Origin: an uncultured Clostridia bacterium
GTDB taxonomy: Bacteria; Bacillota; DTU014
DNA length: 64,000 bases
Assembly (NCBI GenBank): GCA_900016865.1
Contig: FIZI01000020.1
Location: 52,825 to 116,824 of the forward strand
Reading direction: 5' to 3'
Part shown: piece after piece, positions 17,103 through 26,935 of the stretch
Layout of the letters: each line of letters opens with the position of its first letter
How positions within the stretch are numbered: position 1 is the stretch's first letter
Translations under genes and position numbers: made by a program
Notes under the pieces: generated by a model
Told to the model about the DNA's origin: nothing
What the model saw: only the letters and a program-made list of their open reading frames with translations
Database searches by the model: none

Positions 17103-18644
17103 CTATTCACAAACAGAATCTTTTGGCAGCTGTCTCATCAGATCGCTTCCCGCCTTGTTCAATGCATTGAGGTAAGCCCGGACACTTGCTACGATTATAT
17201 CCATACTGACCCCGCGGCCAGTATAGACGCGTTCGCCGACTCTGACCTTGACTGAGACCTCGCCCAGCGCGTCTTTCCCGCTCGTAACCGCTCTTAACTG
17301 ATATTCCTCGAGAGTCGCATCCATTTGGACGACCCTGTCGACGGCACGGTAAGCTGCATCGACAGGTCCGTCTCCGCAAGCCGCCTCCTCAAACACCTGG
17401 CCTTCTCTAACAAGCCTGACAGTTGCCGTAGGAATGGATGTCATCCCGCTGGACACATGCAGGTAGTCAAGTGAGTACAGGTCTTCGACTGCAGTCAGTT
17501 CTCCTCGGATCAGTGCCTCGATATCGCGATCACTGACCTCCTTCTTTCTGTCCGCAAGTTCTATAAAACTTTCGTAAGCTCGTGAGAGTTCCTCCTCAGG
17601 CAAGTCATAGCCAAGCTCCAGCAGATGCTTGCGGAACGCGTGCCTTCCTGAATGCTTGCCCAGGACCAGCCTGTTTGCAGTCAGACCTATGTCCTCTGGT
17701 GACATGATCTCGTAAGTCGCCCTCTCCTTGAGGACCCCGTCTTGATGAATCCCGGATTCGTGTGCGAACGCGTTCTTGCCGACGATCGACTTGTTGACCT
17801 GCACGTGGAGGCCGGTAAGGGCTGAAACGAGGCTGCTGCACCTGTATATCTGTCTGGTGTCAACCAATGTAGTCGCGTTGAAGAAGTCATTCCGAGTCTT
17901 GAGAGCCATCACAACTTCCTCTAGTGCGGCATTGCCAGCCCTCTCGCCTATCCCGTTGATCGTCACCTCGACTTGATGCACTCCGGCTTGAACGGCTGCC
18001 AGTGAGTTTGCAACTGCCATTCCGAGGTCGTCGTGGCAATGGACACTGAGCTCAGCACGGTCGATGTTCGGTGTATGTTCTATGACATACCTAATCAAGT
18101 TGTGAAACTCACTTGGAGTCGTATACCCGACTGTGTCGGGTATGTTTATGACAGTGGCTCCTGCGTTTATGACCTCTTCGAATACCTTGCAGAGGAACTC
18201 AGGGTCTGACCTGGTTGCGTCCTCAGCAGAGAACTCCACGTCTTCGGTAAACCGCTTTGCATATCTCACCGCCTCTGTCGCCATCCTGAGAACCTCGTTT
18301 GGGGTCTTTCTGAGCTTGTATTCCATATGTATTGGCGACGTGGCAATGAATGTGTGAATCCTCGGACGGGCTGCAGGCTTCAAGGCCTCCCATGCACGAT
18401 CTATGTCCTTCTCTACAGCACGGGCCAACGCGACAATGGTGACAGTGCGGATTTCTTCGGCTATGGTGCGAACCGACTCGAAGTCGCCTGGAGAAGCAAT
18501 CGGAAAGCCGGCCTCCATCGCGTCGACACGGAGGCGCTCTAAAGCGCGCGCGATCTCGAGCTTTTCCAAAACGTTGAGCGTCGCACCGGGTGACTGTTCA
18601 CCATCTCTAAGGGTGGTGTCAAAAACCTTAATGACTCGACTCAC
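17103..18644 (-). CDS. leuA: 2-isopropylmalate synthase
   Basis: The 513-residue enzyme condenses 2-oxoisovalerate with acetyl-CoA, the committed step to leucine. Motifs: [31 protein letters not shown] at the start, [20 protein letters not shown] with the metal His pair, [14 protein letters not shown], and the C-terminal regulatory domain from about 380 (leucine feedback in the family). GTG at 18644 follows AGGAGGGAG. It sits between ilvC and leuC and is clearly different from the CimA paralogue downstream. Confidence 0.97.
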   Translation of the reverse strand: MSRVIKVFDTTLRDGEQSPGATLNVLEKLEIARALERLRVDAMEAGFPIASPGDFESVRTIAEEIRTVTIVALARAVEKDIDRAWEALKPAARPRIHTFIATSPIHMEYKLRKTPNEVLRMATEAVRYAKRFTEDVEFSAEDATRSDPEFLCKVFEEVINAGATVINIPDTVGYTTPSEFHNLIRYVIEHTPNIDRAELSVHCHDDLGMAVANSLAAVQAGVHQVEVTINGIGERAGNAALEEVVMALKTRNDFFNATTLVDTRQIYRCSSLVSALTGLHVQVNKSIVGKNAFAHESGIHQDGVLKERATYEIMSPEDIGLTANRLVLGKHSGRHAFRKHLLELGYDLPEEELSRAYESFIELADRKKEVSDRDIEALIRGELTAVEDLYSLDYLHVSSGMTSIPTATVRLVREGQVFEEAACGDGPVDAAYRAVDRVVQMDATLEEYQLRAVTSGKDALGEVSVKVRVGERVYTGRGVSMDIIVASVRAYLNALNKAGSDLMRQLPKDSVCE

Positions 18645-18695
18645 ACCAGTCTCCCTCCTACCTGTTGGTTTCCACAGGCACTTGCGCCGGCATCC

Positions 18696-19688
18696 TTACT
18701 TGTTGATCCAGGTCATCATGCTCCTGAGCTTCGCGCCGACGACCTCGATCAAGTGTGCTGACTCCTTGCGCTTGATAGCATTGTACACAGGCCTGTTGGC
18801 TTGGTTTTCGAGTATCCACTCTCTTGCAAATCTGCCCGTCTGTATATCGTTGAGGATCTCCTTCATAGCTTTACGGCTCTCGACATTGATCACTCGCTTG
18901 CCGCTGACCATATCGCCGTACTCTGCCGTGTCGCTGATCGAGTAGCGCATCCCGCCGATACCGCCCTCATACATGAGGTCGACAATGAGTTTGAGTTCGT
19001 GCAAGCACTCGAAATACGCGACCTCAGGTTGGTACCCGGCCTCTACAAGGGTCTCAAATCCCGCTCTGACGAGCTCAGTGACTCCTCCGCAGAGCACTGC
19101 CTGCTCGCCAAACAGGTCTGTCTCAGTCTCCTCTTTGAAGGTCGTTTCTATAACGCCCGCTCTAGTGGCACCGATTCCCTTTGCATACGCAAGTGCGATA
19201 TCTCTCGCCCTGCCTGAGTAGTCTTGCTCTACGGCTATCAGAGCGGGCACTCCTCCGCCCTCTGTGTACACTCGCCTGACCAAGTGACCTGGGCCTTTAG
19301 GAGCGACCATTATAACGTCTACATTTGATGGAGGGACTATTTGTCCGAAGTGAATGTTGAACCCGTGGGAAAAGACGAGTGTTTTCCCTTCAGTCAAGTG
19401 GTCTTTGATCTCCGCTTGGTAAACCTTTGCTTGGACCTCGTCGGGCAGCAAGACCTGAATAATGTCTGCCGCGGCAGAAGCCTCTGCCACCGATACAGGG
19501 TTGAAACCATCTTTGACTGCCTTCTCATAGTTGGCTGTTCCTTTGCGATTGGCAACGATAACGTCTACGCCGCTGTCCCTCAGATTTAGGGCCTGTGCGT
19601 GGCCCTGGCTGCCGTACCCCAAAATAGCGACCTTCTTGCCGCTCAAGAGATCTAGATTAGCGTCCTTGTCATAATACATGCGTGCCAT
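18696..19688 (-). CDS. ilvC: Ketol-acid reductoisomerase
   Basis: It isomerises and reduces acetolactate or acetohydroxybutyrate. The class I enzyme has [37 protein letters not shown], the cofactor loop [21 protein letters not shown], the catalytic [16 protein letters not shown] with its metal-binding acidic residues, and [20 protein letters not shown]. The open frame reaches 19736, overlapping ilvN. ATG at 19688 has GGGAGG nine bases upstream and matches the normal family N-terminus, so I use it. Confidence 0.97.
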   Translation of the reverse strand: MARMYYDKDANLDLLSGKKVAILGYGSQGHAQALNLRDSGVDVIVANRKGTANYEKAVKDGFNPVSVAEASAAADIIQVLLPDEVQAKVYQAEIKDHLTEGKTLVFSHGFNIHFGQIVPPSNVDVIMVAPKGPGHLVRRVYTEGGGVPALIAVEQDYSGRARDIALAYAKGIGATRAGVIETTFKEETETDLFGEQAVLCGGVTELVRAGFETLVEAGYQPEVAYFECLHELKLIVDLMYEGGIGGMRYSISDTAEYGDMVSGKRVINVESRKAMKEILNDIQTGRFAREWILENQANRPVYNAIKRKESAHLIEVVGAKLRSMMTWINK

Positions 19689-19722
19689 CTGCTTCATCCT
19701 CCCTGCTATTCCCAATAGGCTT

Positions 19723-20202
19723 TTACTTCGAACCACGAACCATTGAAACCTTACCAGTGCGGACTATTTCTATGATGCCGTAAGGCCTGGCCAACTGCAC
19801 AAACGCGTCGATCTTGCCTTCGTCGCCCGTCACTTCAACTATTATTGACTTCTCGGCTACATCTACAATTTTCGCCCTAAATATGCCGACAACTTGCAGG
19901 ATGTCTGAGCGGTTGGAACTGTCGGCACTTATGCGTATCAGCGCCAACTCCCTGTCAACCCTCTCGTCTGAAGTAATGTCACTGATCTTGATAACATCAA
20001 TAAGCTTGTGGAGCTGTTTGGTGATCTGCTCAAAGGTAGCCTCGTCTGCGATGACTTGTATGGTCATTCTAGAGACTTCGGGATCATCCGTTACTCCCAC
20101 AGCGATGCTTTCGATGTTGTACCCTCTTCTGCTAAAGAGGCTGGCAACACGAGCGAGGACACCCGACCGATTGTTGACGAGAACGGATAGCGTGCGCTTC
20201 AT
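19723..20202 (-). CDS. ilvN: Acetolactate synthase small (regulatory) subunit
   Basis: This 159-residue subunit has the N-terminal ACT domain ([29 protein letters not shown]) and the C-terminal ALS regulatory domain (RELALIRI, then [30 protein letters not shown]). Valine binding at the ACT interface gives feedback control in characterised relatives. Its ATG overlaps the ilvB stop as ATGA, so the two subunits are translated in step. Confidence 0.97.
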   Translation of the reverse strand: MKRTLSVLVNNRSGVLARVASLFSRRGYNIESIAVGVTDDPEVSRMTIQVIADEATFEQITKQLHKLIDVIKISDITSDERVDRELALIRISADSSNRSDILQVVGIFRAKIVDVAEKSIIVEVTGDEGKIDAFVQLARPYGIIEIVRTGKVSMVRGSK

Positions 20203-21875
20203 GACTCATCACCTCGAATCATCCGGCTGATCGGCATATTTGGCGGAACCATGGGGAACACGTTCGCTTCACGGGACACTTTCACGTCCACAACCACCGG
20301 GCCCGGTTCTGCAAACGCTCGCTCGAGTGACGGCCGGACCTCGTCCTCAGTCTCGACCCGAATCCCCTTTGCTCCGTACGCTTCGGCAACTGCGACGAAA
20401 TCTGGGTTGTAATCCAACGCTGTCGACGAATACCGCTTGTCATGGAACATCGCTTGCCACTGCCTGACCATGCCCAAATACCCGTTGTTCAGGATGACAA
20501 CCTTCACAGGCAATTTGTACTGGACCGCTGTCCCGAGCTCCTGGATATTCATCTGGAAACTGCCGTCACCGGCTATGTCAATGACAAGGCTGTCGGGCCG
20601 GCCTATCTGTGCGCCTATAGCGGCAGGGAATCCAAATCCCATCGTGCCAAGCCCGGCGGAAGAAATGAAGCTGCGGGCGTTCTTGAACTTGTAGAACTGA
20701 GCGGTCCACATCTGGTTCTGACCAACCTCAGTGGTAACAATGGCTTCTCCACCTGTGAGATCCGAGATCTGCTCGATCACGTATTGAGGTGCGATCCCAT
20801 CAGCATACCGCGGGTACTTGAGCGGCCATTCCTTCTTCCACTGCGCTATCTGTGCCAACCACTCGGGCCGTTTCATAGGCGACAGCTGTGGAATGAGCGA
20901 CTCCAGCACAGTGCGGGCATCTCCGACGATCGGGATGTCGTACCTTACGTTTTTTCCGATCTCTGCAGGGTCGATGTCTATATGTGCTACCTTTGCGTTG
21001 GGAGCAAAGGTCCGCGGATCGCCTATGACCCTGTCGTCAAACCTTGCGCCTACTGCTATAAGGAGGTCGCACTCGTTGACCGATAGATTTGCATAGCCAG
21101 TGCCGTGCATCCCGAGCATGCCCAGCGAGAGCCTATGCGCTGTCGGAAAAGCGCCAAGCGCGGTCAGGGTAGTGGTGACTGGAATGTCGCACAACTCCGC
21201 GAGCTCCCGCAGAACGTCTGAAGCGCCCGACCAGATCACCCCGCCACCCACGTACAACACGGGCCTAGACGACGCGGTGATCGCCTTGGCCAGCTCTTTA
21301 ACTTGCTTTGGGTGACCTTCGTACGTTGGTTTGTAACCTGGAAGATCGACACTACTTGGATACTCAAACTCACACTTGCCTATCGATACGTCTTTTGGTA
21401 AGTCGACCAGGACCGGACCCGGCCTGCCAGTAGTAGCGATGTAAAACGCTTCCTTTATCACTCTAGGTAGGTCCTCTGTCGACTTCACGAGGTAGTTGTG
21501 CTTAGTGATTGGCATTGTAATTCCAGTTATATCTGCTTCCTGAAAAGAGTCCTTGCCGATCCAGCTGGTCGCTACCTGTCCCGTAAATGCGACGACAGGC
21601 ACAGAGTCCATATAGGCAGTAGCAAGTCCGGTGACTAGGTTGGTAGCCCCAGGCCCAGACGTAGCTATACAGACGCCTGGACGGCCGGTTGCTCTCGCGT
21701 AGCCATCCGCAGCATGAGCTGCTCCTTGCTCGTGCCTAACGAGTATATGTCGGATATCGGCGTCATACAGTGCATCATAGATTGCCAGGACAGCCCCGCC
21801 CGGGTAGCCGAACACTACGTCGACTCCTTCTGTCTCTAGGCATTTAACAAGAATGTCAGCTCCACACTTCTCCAT
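20199..21875 (-). CDS. ilvB: Acetolactate synthase large (catalytic) subunit
   Basis: A thiamine diphosphate enzyme of 558 residues. It has the glutamate-containing [16 protein letters not shown] near 20, the [17 protein letters not shown] activating-Glu region near 49, the DKR-type central domain with [12 protein letters not shown], and the cofactor-binding [39 protein letters not shown] near 440. It makes acetolactate for valine and leucine and acetohydroxybutyrate for isoleucine. It is first in the operon, after the T-box leader; ATG at 21875 follows a GGGGG-rich site. Confidence 0.97.
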   Translation of the reverse strand: MEKCGADILVKCLETEGVDVVFGYPGGAVLAIYDALYDADIRHILVRHEQGAAHAADGYARATGRPGVCIATSGPGATNLVTGLATAYMDSVPVVAFTGQVATSWIGKDSFQEADITGITMPITKHNYLVKSTEDLPRVIKEAFYIATTGRPGPVLVDLPKDVSIGKCEFEYPSSVDLPGYKPTYEGHPKQVKELAKAITASSRPVLYVGGGVIWSGASDVLRELAELCDIPVTTTLTALGAFPTAHRLSLGMLGMHGTGYANLSVNECDLLIAVGARFDDRVIGDPRTFAPNAKVAHIDIDPAEIGKNVRYDIPIVGDARTVLESLIPQLSPMKRPEWLAQIAQWKKEWPLKYPRYADGIAPQYVIEQISDLTGGEAIVTTEVGQNQMWTAQFYKFKNARSFISSAGLGTMGFGFPAAIGAQIGRPDSLVIDIAGDGSFQMNIQELGTAVQYKLPVKVVILNNGYLGMVRQWQAMFHDKRYSSTALDYNPDFVAVAEAYGAKGIRVETEDEVRPSLERAFAEPGPVVVDVKVSREANVFPMVPPNMPISRMIRGDES

Positions 21876-21891
21876 CCTTCATTCCCCCTAA

Positions 21892-22182
21892 AACAAAGCC
21901 TCTCGTCGGCTCGTAATAGAGCATCAGGACGAGAGGGCATCCCGTGGTACCACCTGAATTCGCGCCTGCCCTACGGCAGGACACCTCACGAAGCATTTGA
22001 CGTGCTTCAGGCACGATAACGGGTGCGAGACCGTTGACACCTACATGGACGTTCAGCGCAAGGCTCTGAGGCGAGTTCAGAGTGACTTCACTACCGCGTT
22101 CGCACCACACAGCGGCTCTCTGTGAGATCCGTCAGCACTTACTACTCCTCATCATCGCCGTTAAAGCCGTTTTTGGTTATTT
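21892..22182 (-). ncRNA. Leucine-specific T-box leader of the ilv-leu operon
   Basis: On the minus strand the leader shows GATGATGAGGAGTAGTA at the start of Stem I, GAGAGCC, TGGTGCGAA in the distal region, then TGAACTCGCC with the specifier CTC (leucine) at 22075-22073. The T-box bulge sequence AGGTGGTACCACGG is at 21955-21941, with TGGT able to pair with an ACCA tRNA end. A terminator (CCTCTCGTC with GACGAGAGG, 21899-21936, then CTTTGTTTT) ends it and competes with the antiterminator. Uncharged tRNA-Leu should allow read-through into ilvB. The specifier is my reading of the loop by position, not a folded model. Confidence 0.93.
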
Positions 22183-22188
22183 GCTAAA

Positions 22189-22218
22189 ACTATAGCAGAC
22201 CGACGCCAGCAGTGTCAA
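22189..22218 (-). promoter_or_regulatory. Promoter of the ilv-leu-cimA operon
   Basis: TTGACA (top-strand 22213-22218), an 18-base spacer and TATAGT (22189-22194) preceded by TGC. Transcription would start near 22182, placing the whole T-box in the leader. Confidence 0.85.
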
Positions 22219-22309
22219 CATGTATGATGTACGAACGTTTGCATGGTCACTGCTTCTCGAGCAGGAATTGAGAGCTTAACCTGCGCGGATTCCTACCAAA
22301 TATTGTATT

Positions 22310-22462
22310 TAGTTGCACTGATACTACGCGGGACCCGTATGCCGTACCTGGCAAAAGACGAGATTCTTTCTCGTCTTTTACATTTACCCATATACGCAAA
22401 TCAGACTATACATACTTAGAGCCACCAAGACTCAACGCGCACGCGCCCGCGTGCCTGCCCCC
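22310..22462 (-). repeat. Dispersed structured repeat RNA candidate, copy A
   Basis: This stretch is about 78% identical by hand alignment to 31764-31925 in the same orientation. Minus-strand hairpins shared by both copies are at 22419-22433 (GAGUC/GGCUC with a U-G pair), 22377-22400 (UUUGC/GUAAA), 22357-22375 (GACGAG, seven-base loop, CUCGUC) and 22326-22347 (GUACGG/CCGCGU around the conserved CAUA-G-GUC loop). A GC-rich inverted repeat (GCACGCG/CGCGTGC) is at its 5' side. I do not recognise a known RNA family. It lies between fhs and the ilv promoter; the hairpin at 22353-22379 may also end fhs transcription. The remaining bases of 22219-22530 show no gene that I can support. Confidence 0.8.
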
Positions 22463-22530
22463 AACGGTAGTTCTCGCACCTTGTTGAAGGTTAAGTCCGG
22501 CAAGGCTTCAATGCCAGACGTCTGTCAAGC

Positions 22531-24210
22531 TTAGAACAGCCCAGTGATCTTGAGAGATTCGTCAATATCGACAGCCTCTGCAGCTGGGCGCTTGGGCAGT
22601 CCGGGCATGGTCATTATCTTGCCTGTAAGCACAACAACAAATCCTGCTCCAAACGCAGGCCGGGCGTCTCTCACAGTCAGTGTCCAGCCGGTTGGAGCAC
22701 CTCTGAGCGCAGGGTCGTCCGACAGCGATAGCTGTGTCTTTGCGACACACACAGGCAGGTCTCCCCCACCTGCTGCCCGGATCTCATCAAGGGCCCTCTT
22801 GGCTTCAACGGAATAAGCGACTCCTTCAGCTCCGTAGACACGCGTTGCGAGCGCTTCGATTTTCTGCTCGAGAGTCATTGACTTGTCGTATACAGGGCGC
22901 AATTCAGCCGATTCGGACTCCAGCACCTCGAGAACAGCCTCTGCAAGCTCGATGCCTCCAGCGCCTCCCCTTGCCACAACGTCCGAGACAGGCGCCTTGA
23001 CTCCAAGCTCCGCGCAAACCTCTCTGACGACTTCTATTTCCTCGTCTGTATCAGTTGGGAATCGGTTAATCGCAACTACCAGTGGCAGGCCATACTGCCG
23101 GATGTTTTCAATGTGCTTGCGGAGGTTTGCACAGCCTGACCTAAGGGCCTCGAGATTTGTCTCCGACAACTTATCCCTTGGTACACCGCCGTGATGGTTG
23201 AGCGCTCGAATAGTCGCAACTAGTATGACCACATCAGGCTGAAGCCCGTACTGCGGGCACACTATGTCAAAGAACTTCTCTGCACCAAGGTCTGCTGCGA
23301 ACCCGCCTTCAGTCACAACATAGTCCGCCAACCCGAGAGCTGTCATAGTCGCCATGACCGAGTTGTTTCCATGTGCTATGTTGGCAAACGGGCCTCCATG
23401 CACGAAAACAGGCTGGCCCTCAAGCGTCTGCACTAGATTCGGCTTTATTGCGTCTTTTAGCAGGACTGCCATAGCACCGACTGCCTTCAGATCTCGGGCG
23501 TACACCGGGCGCCTGTCGTAGGTATACCCAACTAGGATGTTGCCGAGCCTCTCCTTGAGATCGTTAATGCCGTCTGTGAGGCACAAAATCGCCATTATTT
23601 CGGACGCCGCGGTGATGTCAAACCCTGATTCACACGGAACACCATTCGCTGACCCGCCAAGCCCGACAACTATCTGCCTTAGCTGACGGTCATTTATATC
23701 CATGGTGCGGCGCCAGATGATCCGCGTAGGGTCAATGCCCAGCTCGTTTCCATGCTTGATATGGTTTTCTACCATGGCCGCAAGCAGATTGTGCGCAGAC
23801 CCGATCGCGTGGATGTCTCCAGTGAAGTGGAGGTTTATATCTTCCATAGGCACTACCTGGGAGTACCCGCCACCTGCTGCGCCGCCCTTTATCCCAAAAG
23901 TCGGGCCCAAAGAAGGCTCTCTCAAGCAAGCAATGACGTTCTTACCGAGCTTACCGAGGGCTTGAGTTATGCCAACAGCTGTGCAGGTCTTGCCTTCACC
24001 GGCAGGGGTTGCGGTGATAGCAGTCGTATAGATGAGCTTCCCTCTAGCTCGTCCCCTAACCCGCTTTATTGCATCAAGGCTGATCTTTGCCTTGTACTTG
24101 CCGTAAAACTCCAGGTCATCTTCTGTCAGGCCTATCTTTGATGCGATTTGCACTATCGGCTCCAGCTTCGCGCTCTGTGCTATTTCGATATCCGATGGCA
24201 ATGCGGTCAT
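22531..24210 (-). CDS. fhs: Formate-tetrahydrofolate ligase
   Basis: It activates formate with ATP and tetrahydrofolate to 10-formyl-THF, the entry of the Wood-Ljungdahl methyl branch and a purine one-carbon source. The 559 residues are full length: the TPAGEGKT P-loop near 67, REPSLGPTFGIKGGAAGGGYSQVVPMEDINLHFTGD, HGGPFANIAHGNNS, ADLGAEKF and the C-terminal GKIMTMPGLPKRPAAEAVDID. GGGAGG lies nine bases before the ATG. It follows a homocysteine methyltransferase domain gene by 16 bases, suggesting shared one-carbon metabolism; it does not by itself prove acetogenesis. Confidence 0.97.
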   Translation of the reverse strand: MTALPSDIEIAQSAKLEPIVQIASKIGLTEDDLEFYGKYKAKISLDAIKRVRGRARGKLIYTTAITATPAGEGKTCTAVGITQALGKLGKNVIACLREPSLGPTFGIKGGAAGGGYSQVVPMEDINLHFTGDIHAIGSAHNLLAAMVENHIKHGNELGIDPTRIIWRRTMDINDRQLRQIVVGLGGSANGVPCESGFDITAASEIMAILCLTDGINDLKERLGNILVGYTYDRRPVYARDLKAVGAMAVLLKDAIKPNLVQTLEGQPVFVHGGPFANIAHGNNSVMATMTALGLADYVVTEGGFAADLGAEKFFDIVCPQYGLQPDVVILVATIRALNHHGGVPRDKLSETNLEALRSGCANLRKHIENIRQYGLPLVVAINRFPTDTDEEIEVVREVCAELGVKAPVSDVVARGGAGGIELAEAVLEVLESESAELRPVYDKSMTLEQKIEALATRVYGAEGVAYSVEAKRALDEIRAAGGGDLPVCVAKTQLSLSDDPALRGAPTGWTLTVRDARPAFGAGFVVVLTGKIMTMPGLPKRPAAEAVDIDESLKITGLF

Positions 24211-24226
24211 ACTACATAGCCTCCCT

Positions 24227-25111
24227 CTAGCTCTCCCTCATTAACGCTTCCTTCATAGCTCTTATATGATCCGGTGTCGTACCGCAACACCCGCCGACCA
24301 CTGACGCTCCGGCCTCAACTAGCTCAAGAGCGGCCTTGCCAAATGCCTCGGGCGGCTCAAGGAAGACGGTCGCCCCATCAACCAGCTTGGGTACGCCAGC
24401 ATTGGGCCTGGCGACTATCGGCAGATCAGTAAGCCGACGCAGACTCGCAACAAGCTCTACCATCTGTTCTGGATCCAGCGAACCGCAGTTGGCGCCTATG
24501 ATATCAGCTCCGGCATTGGTCATCCTGTCAACGAACTGCTCAGGGCCGACACCCATCATGGTGCGAAACCCTATCGGTAAGCAGTCAAAGGAGAAAGTGC
24601 ACGCGACCGGACCATCATACACCCTGCGAGCAGCTTTGACTGCGCATTCAGCCTCGGTGAGGTCAGTCATAGTCTCAACCAGAATGCCGTCAACCCCTCC
24701 GGATATTAGGGCCTCGATCTGCTCTTGGAACACCTGGGTCATCTCGTCAACCGTGACGTCACCGATAGGCTCAACAAATCTGCCGGTCGGCCCCACCGAC
24801 CCAAATACCAGGTGAGTGTCCTTGGCGACACTCTTGGAGATTCGGGCAGCCTCTGCATTGATGATCCTGACTTCCTTGTCAAGGCCGTAGTTCGACAGTT
24901 TCAGCCTGCTTGCGCCAAATGAGTTTGTGATTATCATGTCGCTGCCTGCATCGATGTAAGACTGGGCTATCTTTGCAACCTCTTGAGGTGCGGTTAGGTT
25001 GAGGCGCTCGGGTGTATCTCCGGCTTCCAAACTTGTAGATTGAAGCATAGTACCCCAAGCTCCGTCAAAGAGCAGATGTCCACGTCTGGACAACAGCGAG
25101 CGGAAATCCAT
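24227..25111 (-). CDS. Homocysteine S-methyltransferase domain protein
   Basis: About 294 residues make up only the zinc-type homocysteine-binding barrel: LLFDGAWGTMLQ at the start, NSFGASRLKL, GSVGPTGRFVEPIG, GVDGILVETMTDLTEAE, and the zinc ligands in GANCG and GGCCGTT near the C-terminus. No pterin-binding, cobalamin or reactivation domain follows, unlike full MetH. It could transfer methyl to homocysteine from a separate methyl donor protein or from S-methylmethionine/betaine; the donor is not visible. ATG at 25111 has GGTGAG just upstream; the frame extends to a TTG at 25150 without a binding site. It is probably co-transcribed with fhs. Confidence 0.88.
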   Translation of the reverse strand: MDFRSLLSRRGHLLFDGAWGTMLQSTSLEAGDTPERLNLTAPQEVAKIAQSYIDAGSDMIITNSFGASRLKLSNYGLDKEVRIINAEAARISKSVAKDTHLVFGSVGPTGRFVEPIGDVTVDEMTQVFQEQIEALISGGVDGILVETMTDLTEAECAVKAARRVYDGPVACTFSFDCLPIGFRTMMGVGPEQFVDRMTNAGADIIGANCGSLDPEQMVELVASLRRLTDLPIVARPNAGVPKLVDGATVFLEPPEAFGKAALELVEAGASVVGGCCGTTPDHIRAMKEALMRES

Positions 25112-25152
25112 TAGGCTCACCGCCTTCGCAAGTTCGTGTACCGAATACAATA

Positions 25153-25158
25153 ATTATA
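25153..25158 (-). promoter_or_regulatory. Extended -10 promoter of the methyltransferase-fhs unit
   Basis: On the minus strand GTGTGATATAATT contains TGATATAAT, a perfect -10 with the TG extension, 42 bases before the ATG at 25111. The uvrC promoter at 31663-31668 uses the same TGATATAAT. No good -35 box is seen. Confidence 0.65.
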
Positions 25159-25246
25159 TCACACTCGTAGTTCTTCACACCTCTTATACCAGACGCTGTG
25201 CCCAGCTAACTATCGCGCACAAGTAGCGAGAGTACGTAGGAGTTCG

Positions 25247-26935
25247 GTGCCGCATCATAGAAGTGTGCTGCAGTGGCTAATCGCGACAGGAAGGGTGCTT
25301 TTGGTGGGTACAGTTTCGTCTAGGCGGCAGTCAACTGCTGAGGGCTTCGCTGTTCTAACAGCCAGTAATCTCGTTGTGCGCCTCATAGGTTTTGTATATG
25401 TCCTGCCACTGACACACCTCATTGGCAATGTTGGAAATGGTCTGTACGGAGTCGGCTACCAAATATACATCTTCTTGTTCATTTTATCCAACACCGGCCT
25501 GCCGTCTGCAATCGCTAAGGCGGTCTCAGAAAACCGGGCTGTGGGAGACTATGAATCAGCTCACTTGGTGTTCAAAATCGCTCTAAGAATACTGCTCGTG
25601 ATGGGAACAGCCACGACTGCTATGATGGCTGCGGCAGCGTTCTGGGTTGACAGATATCTGTGGCCTCGGACCCTGTACACGATCCTCGCGTTGTCTCCGA
25701 CGCTCTTTTTTGTGTCCTTGATGTCGGGTTTCCGTGGATACTTCCAAGGAATGTCACTGATGACTCCGACCGGAGTGTCGCAGGTAGTTGAGCAAACCGT
25801 CAAAGCAGTCTCTGCTCCGCTCCTGGCCTATGTGTTTCTGGGCTATGGCATAGAGGTAGCAGCCGGAGGTGCGACTTTCGGGACCACGCTCGGAGCCATA
25901 GTCGGCCTGGCATATCTGATTGCGAAGTACCTCAAGGAACGCCCGAGGATTCTTAGGGACATCGAGTTGCACCAACAGATGCCCCGGCGTCATTCCTCCA
26001 AGAGCCTGTTCAGGACTGTTATCAGGTACGCGATCCCAATCACCCTGGGCAGTGCAGTCCTAAGCATGGGCAATCTGGTGGACTTGGCGCTCGTAGGTTC
26101 CAGGCTTCGCGCGGCAGGTTTTTCACAGGTGGAGACGGACGCCCTCTATGGTATACTCAACACCCAAAACGCCAGGCTTGTCAATCTACCCACGGCCTTG
26201 TCAACGGCTTTGGCAGCGGCCTTGCTGCCAGGGATTTCTGCTGCTTTTGCAGCCAAGGATCGGTCCGCTCTGAACTACAGGACGACTCAAGCTCTCAAAG
26301 TCAGTATGCTTATCGCAGCGCCTGCGTCAATCGGCCTGTCGCTGCTCAGCGATCCGGTCATACGAGTGCTGTTCCCGTCTCACCCTGACGGCGGCTATGT
26401 CCTTGCCGTCGGAGCGCTCTCGATCGTGTTTATCTCGCTTGTCCAAGTGATCACTGCCGTTCTCCAGGGTGCTGGAAAAATGCACCTGCCTCCGATGTTT
26501 CTACTGTGCGGTGTGGGCATCAAGTCGCTGCTCACCTATCTACTAGTGTCTATTCCAGAGCTGAACATAAGGGGAGCTGCAATCGCGAGTGTAGTTGCAT
26601 ACTCTCTAGTCTTCTTGGCTGACTTGAGCGCGCTGACCATATCGACCGGTGTCAAGATCCCTGTCACCGAGGTATTCGTGCGTCCTACTGCTGCAGCAGG
26701 CCTGATGGGAATAGCTGTTTGGATGTTAAGCGAAATCATGAGGGCGTATCAAGCGTCCAGCCTGGTCACTGTGGCAGTCTGTGTGCCGGCAGGCGTTGTT
26801 GTCTTCGGGCTCCTCGTCATCGTTCTAAAAGCAATCACCCCGAGCGAGCTTCTTAGGCTGCCCGGGGGATCACTCATGCTGAGGACAATAGTCAGGCTCG
26901 GGATTTGGAAGGACGAAGAATCGCGCCTTCACTAG
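25247..26935 (+). CDS. SpoVB/MurJ-like polysaccharide flippase (MOP superfamily)
   Basis: The 562-residue integral membrane protein has about 14 hydrophobic segments. Its pattern is that of SpoVB/Ytg[42 protein letters not shown] near residue 35, [14 protein letters not shown] [14 protein letters not shown] near 90, and [28 protein letters not shown] near 265. Members flip lipid-linked glycans, in this phylum often spore-cortex or cell-wall precursors. GTG at 25247 follows GGAG. It lies on the opposite strand from its neighbours, and its last 44 bases overlap the end of the convergent ilvD gene. Confidence 0.88.
   Translation: MPHHRSVLQWLIATGRVLLVGTVSSRRQSTAEGFAVLTASNLVVRLIGFVYVLPLTHLIGNVGNGLYGVGYQIYIFLFILSNTGLPSAIAKAVSENRAVGDYESAHLVFKIALRILLVMGTATTAMMAAAAFWVDRYLWPRTLYTILALSPTLFFVSLMSGFRGYFQGMSLMTPTGVSQVVEQTVKAVSAPLLAYVFLGYGIEVAAGGATFGTTLGAIVGLAYLIAKYLKERPRILRDIELHQQMPRRHSSKSLFRTVIRYAIPITLGSAVLSMGNLVDLALVGSRLRAAGFSQVETDALYGILNTQNARLVNLPTALSTALAAALLPGISAAFAAKDRSALNYRTTQALKVSMLIAAPASIGLSLLSDPVIRVLFPSHPDGGYVLAVGALSIVFISLVQVITAVLQGAGKMHLPPMFLLCGVGIKSLLTYLLVSIPELNIRGAAIASVVAYSLVFLADLSALTISTGVKIPVTEVFVRPTAAAGLMGIAVWMLSEIMRAYQASSLVTVAVCVPAGVVVFGLLVIVLKAITPSELLRLPGGSLMLRTIVRLGIWKDEESRLH

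Noticed and set aside
21856..22110. An 84-codon open frame upstream of ilvB
   Set aside because: It lies inside the T-box leader, and its reading is explained by conserved RNA structure; no ribosome binding site supports it.
22261..22530. Insertion sequence remnant at the repeat
   Set aside because: No transposase coding, no terminal inverted repeat common to both copies and no clear target duplication; hairpin conservation fits an RNA element better.
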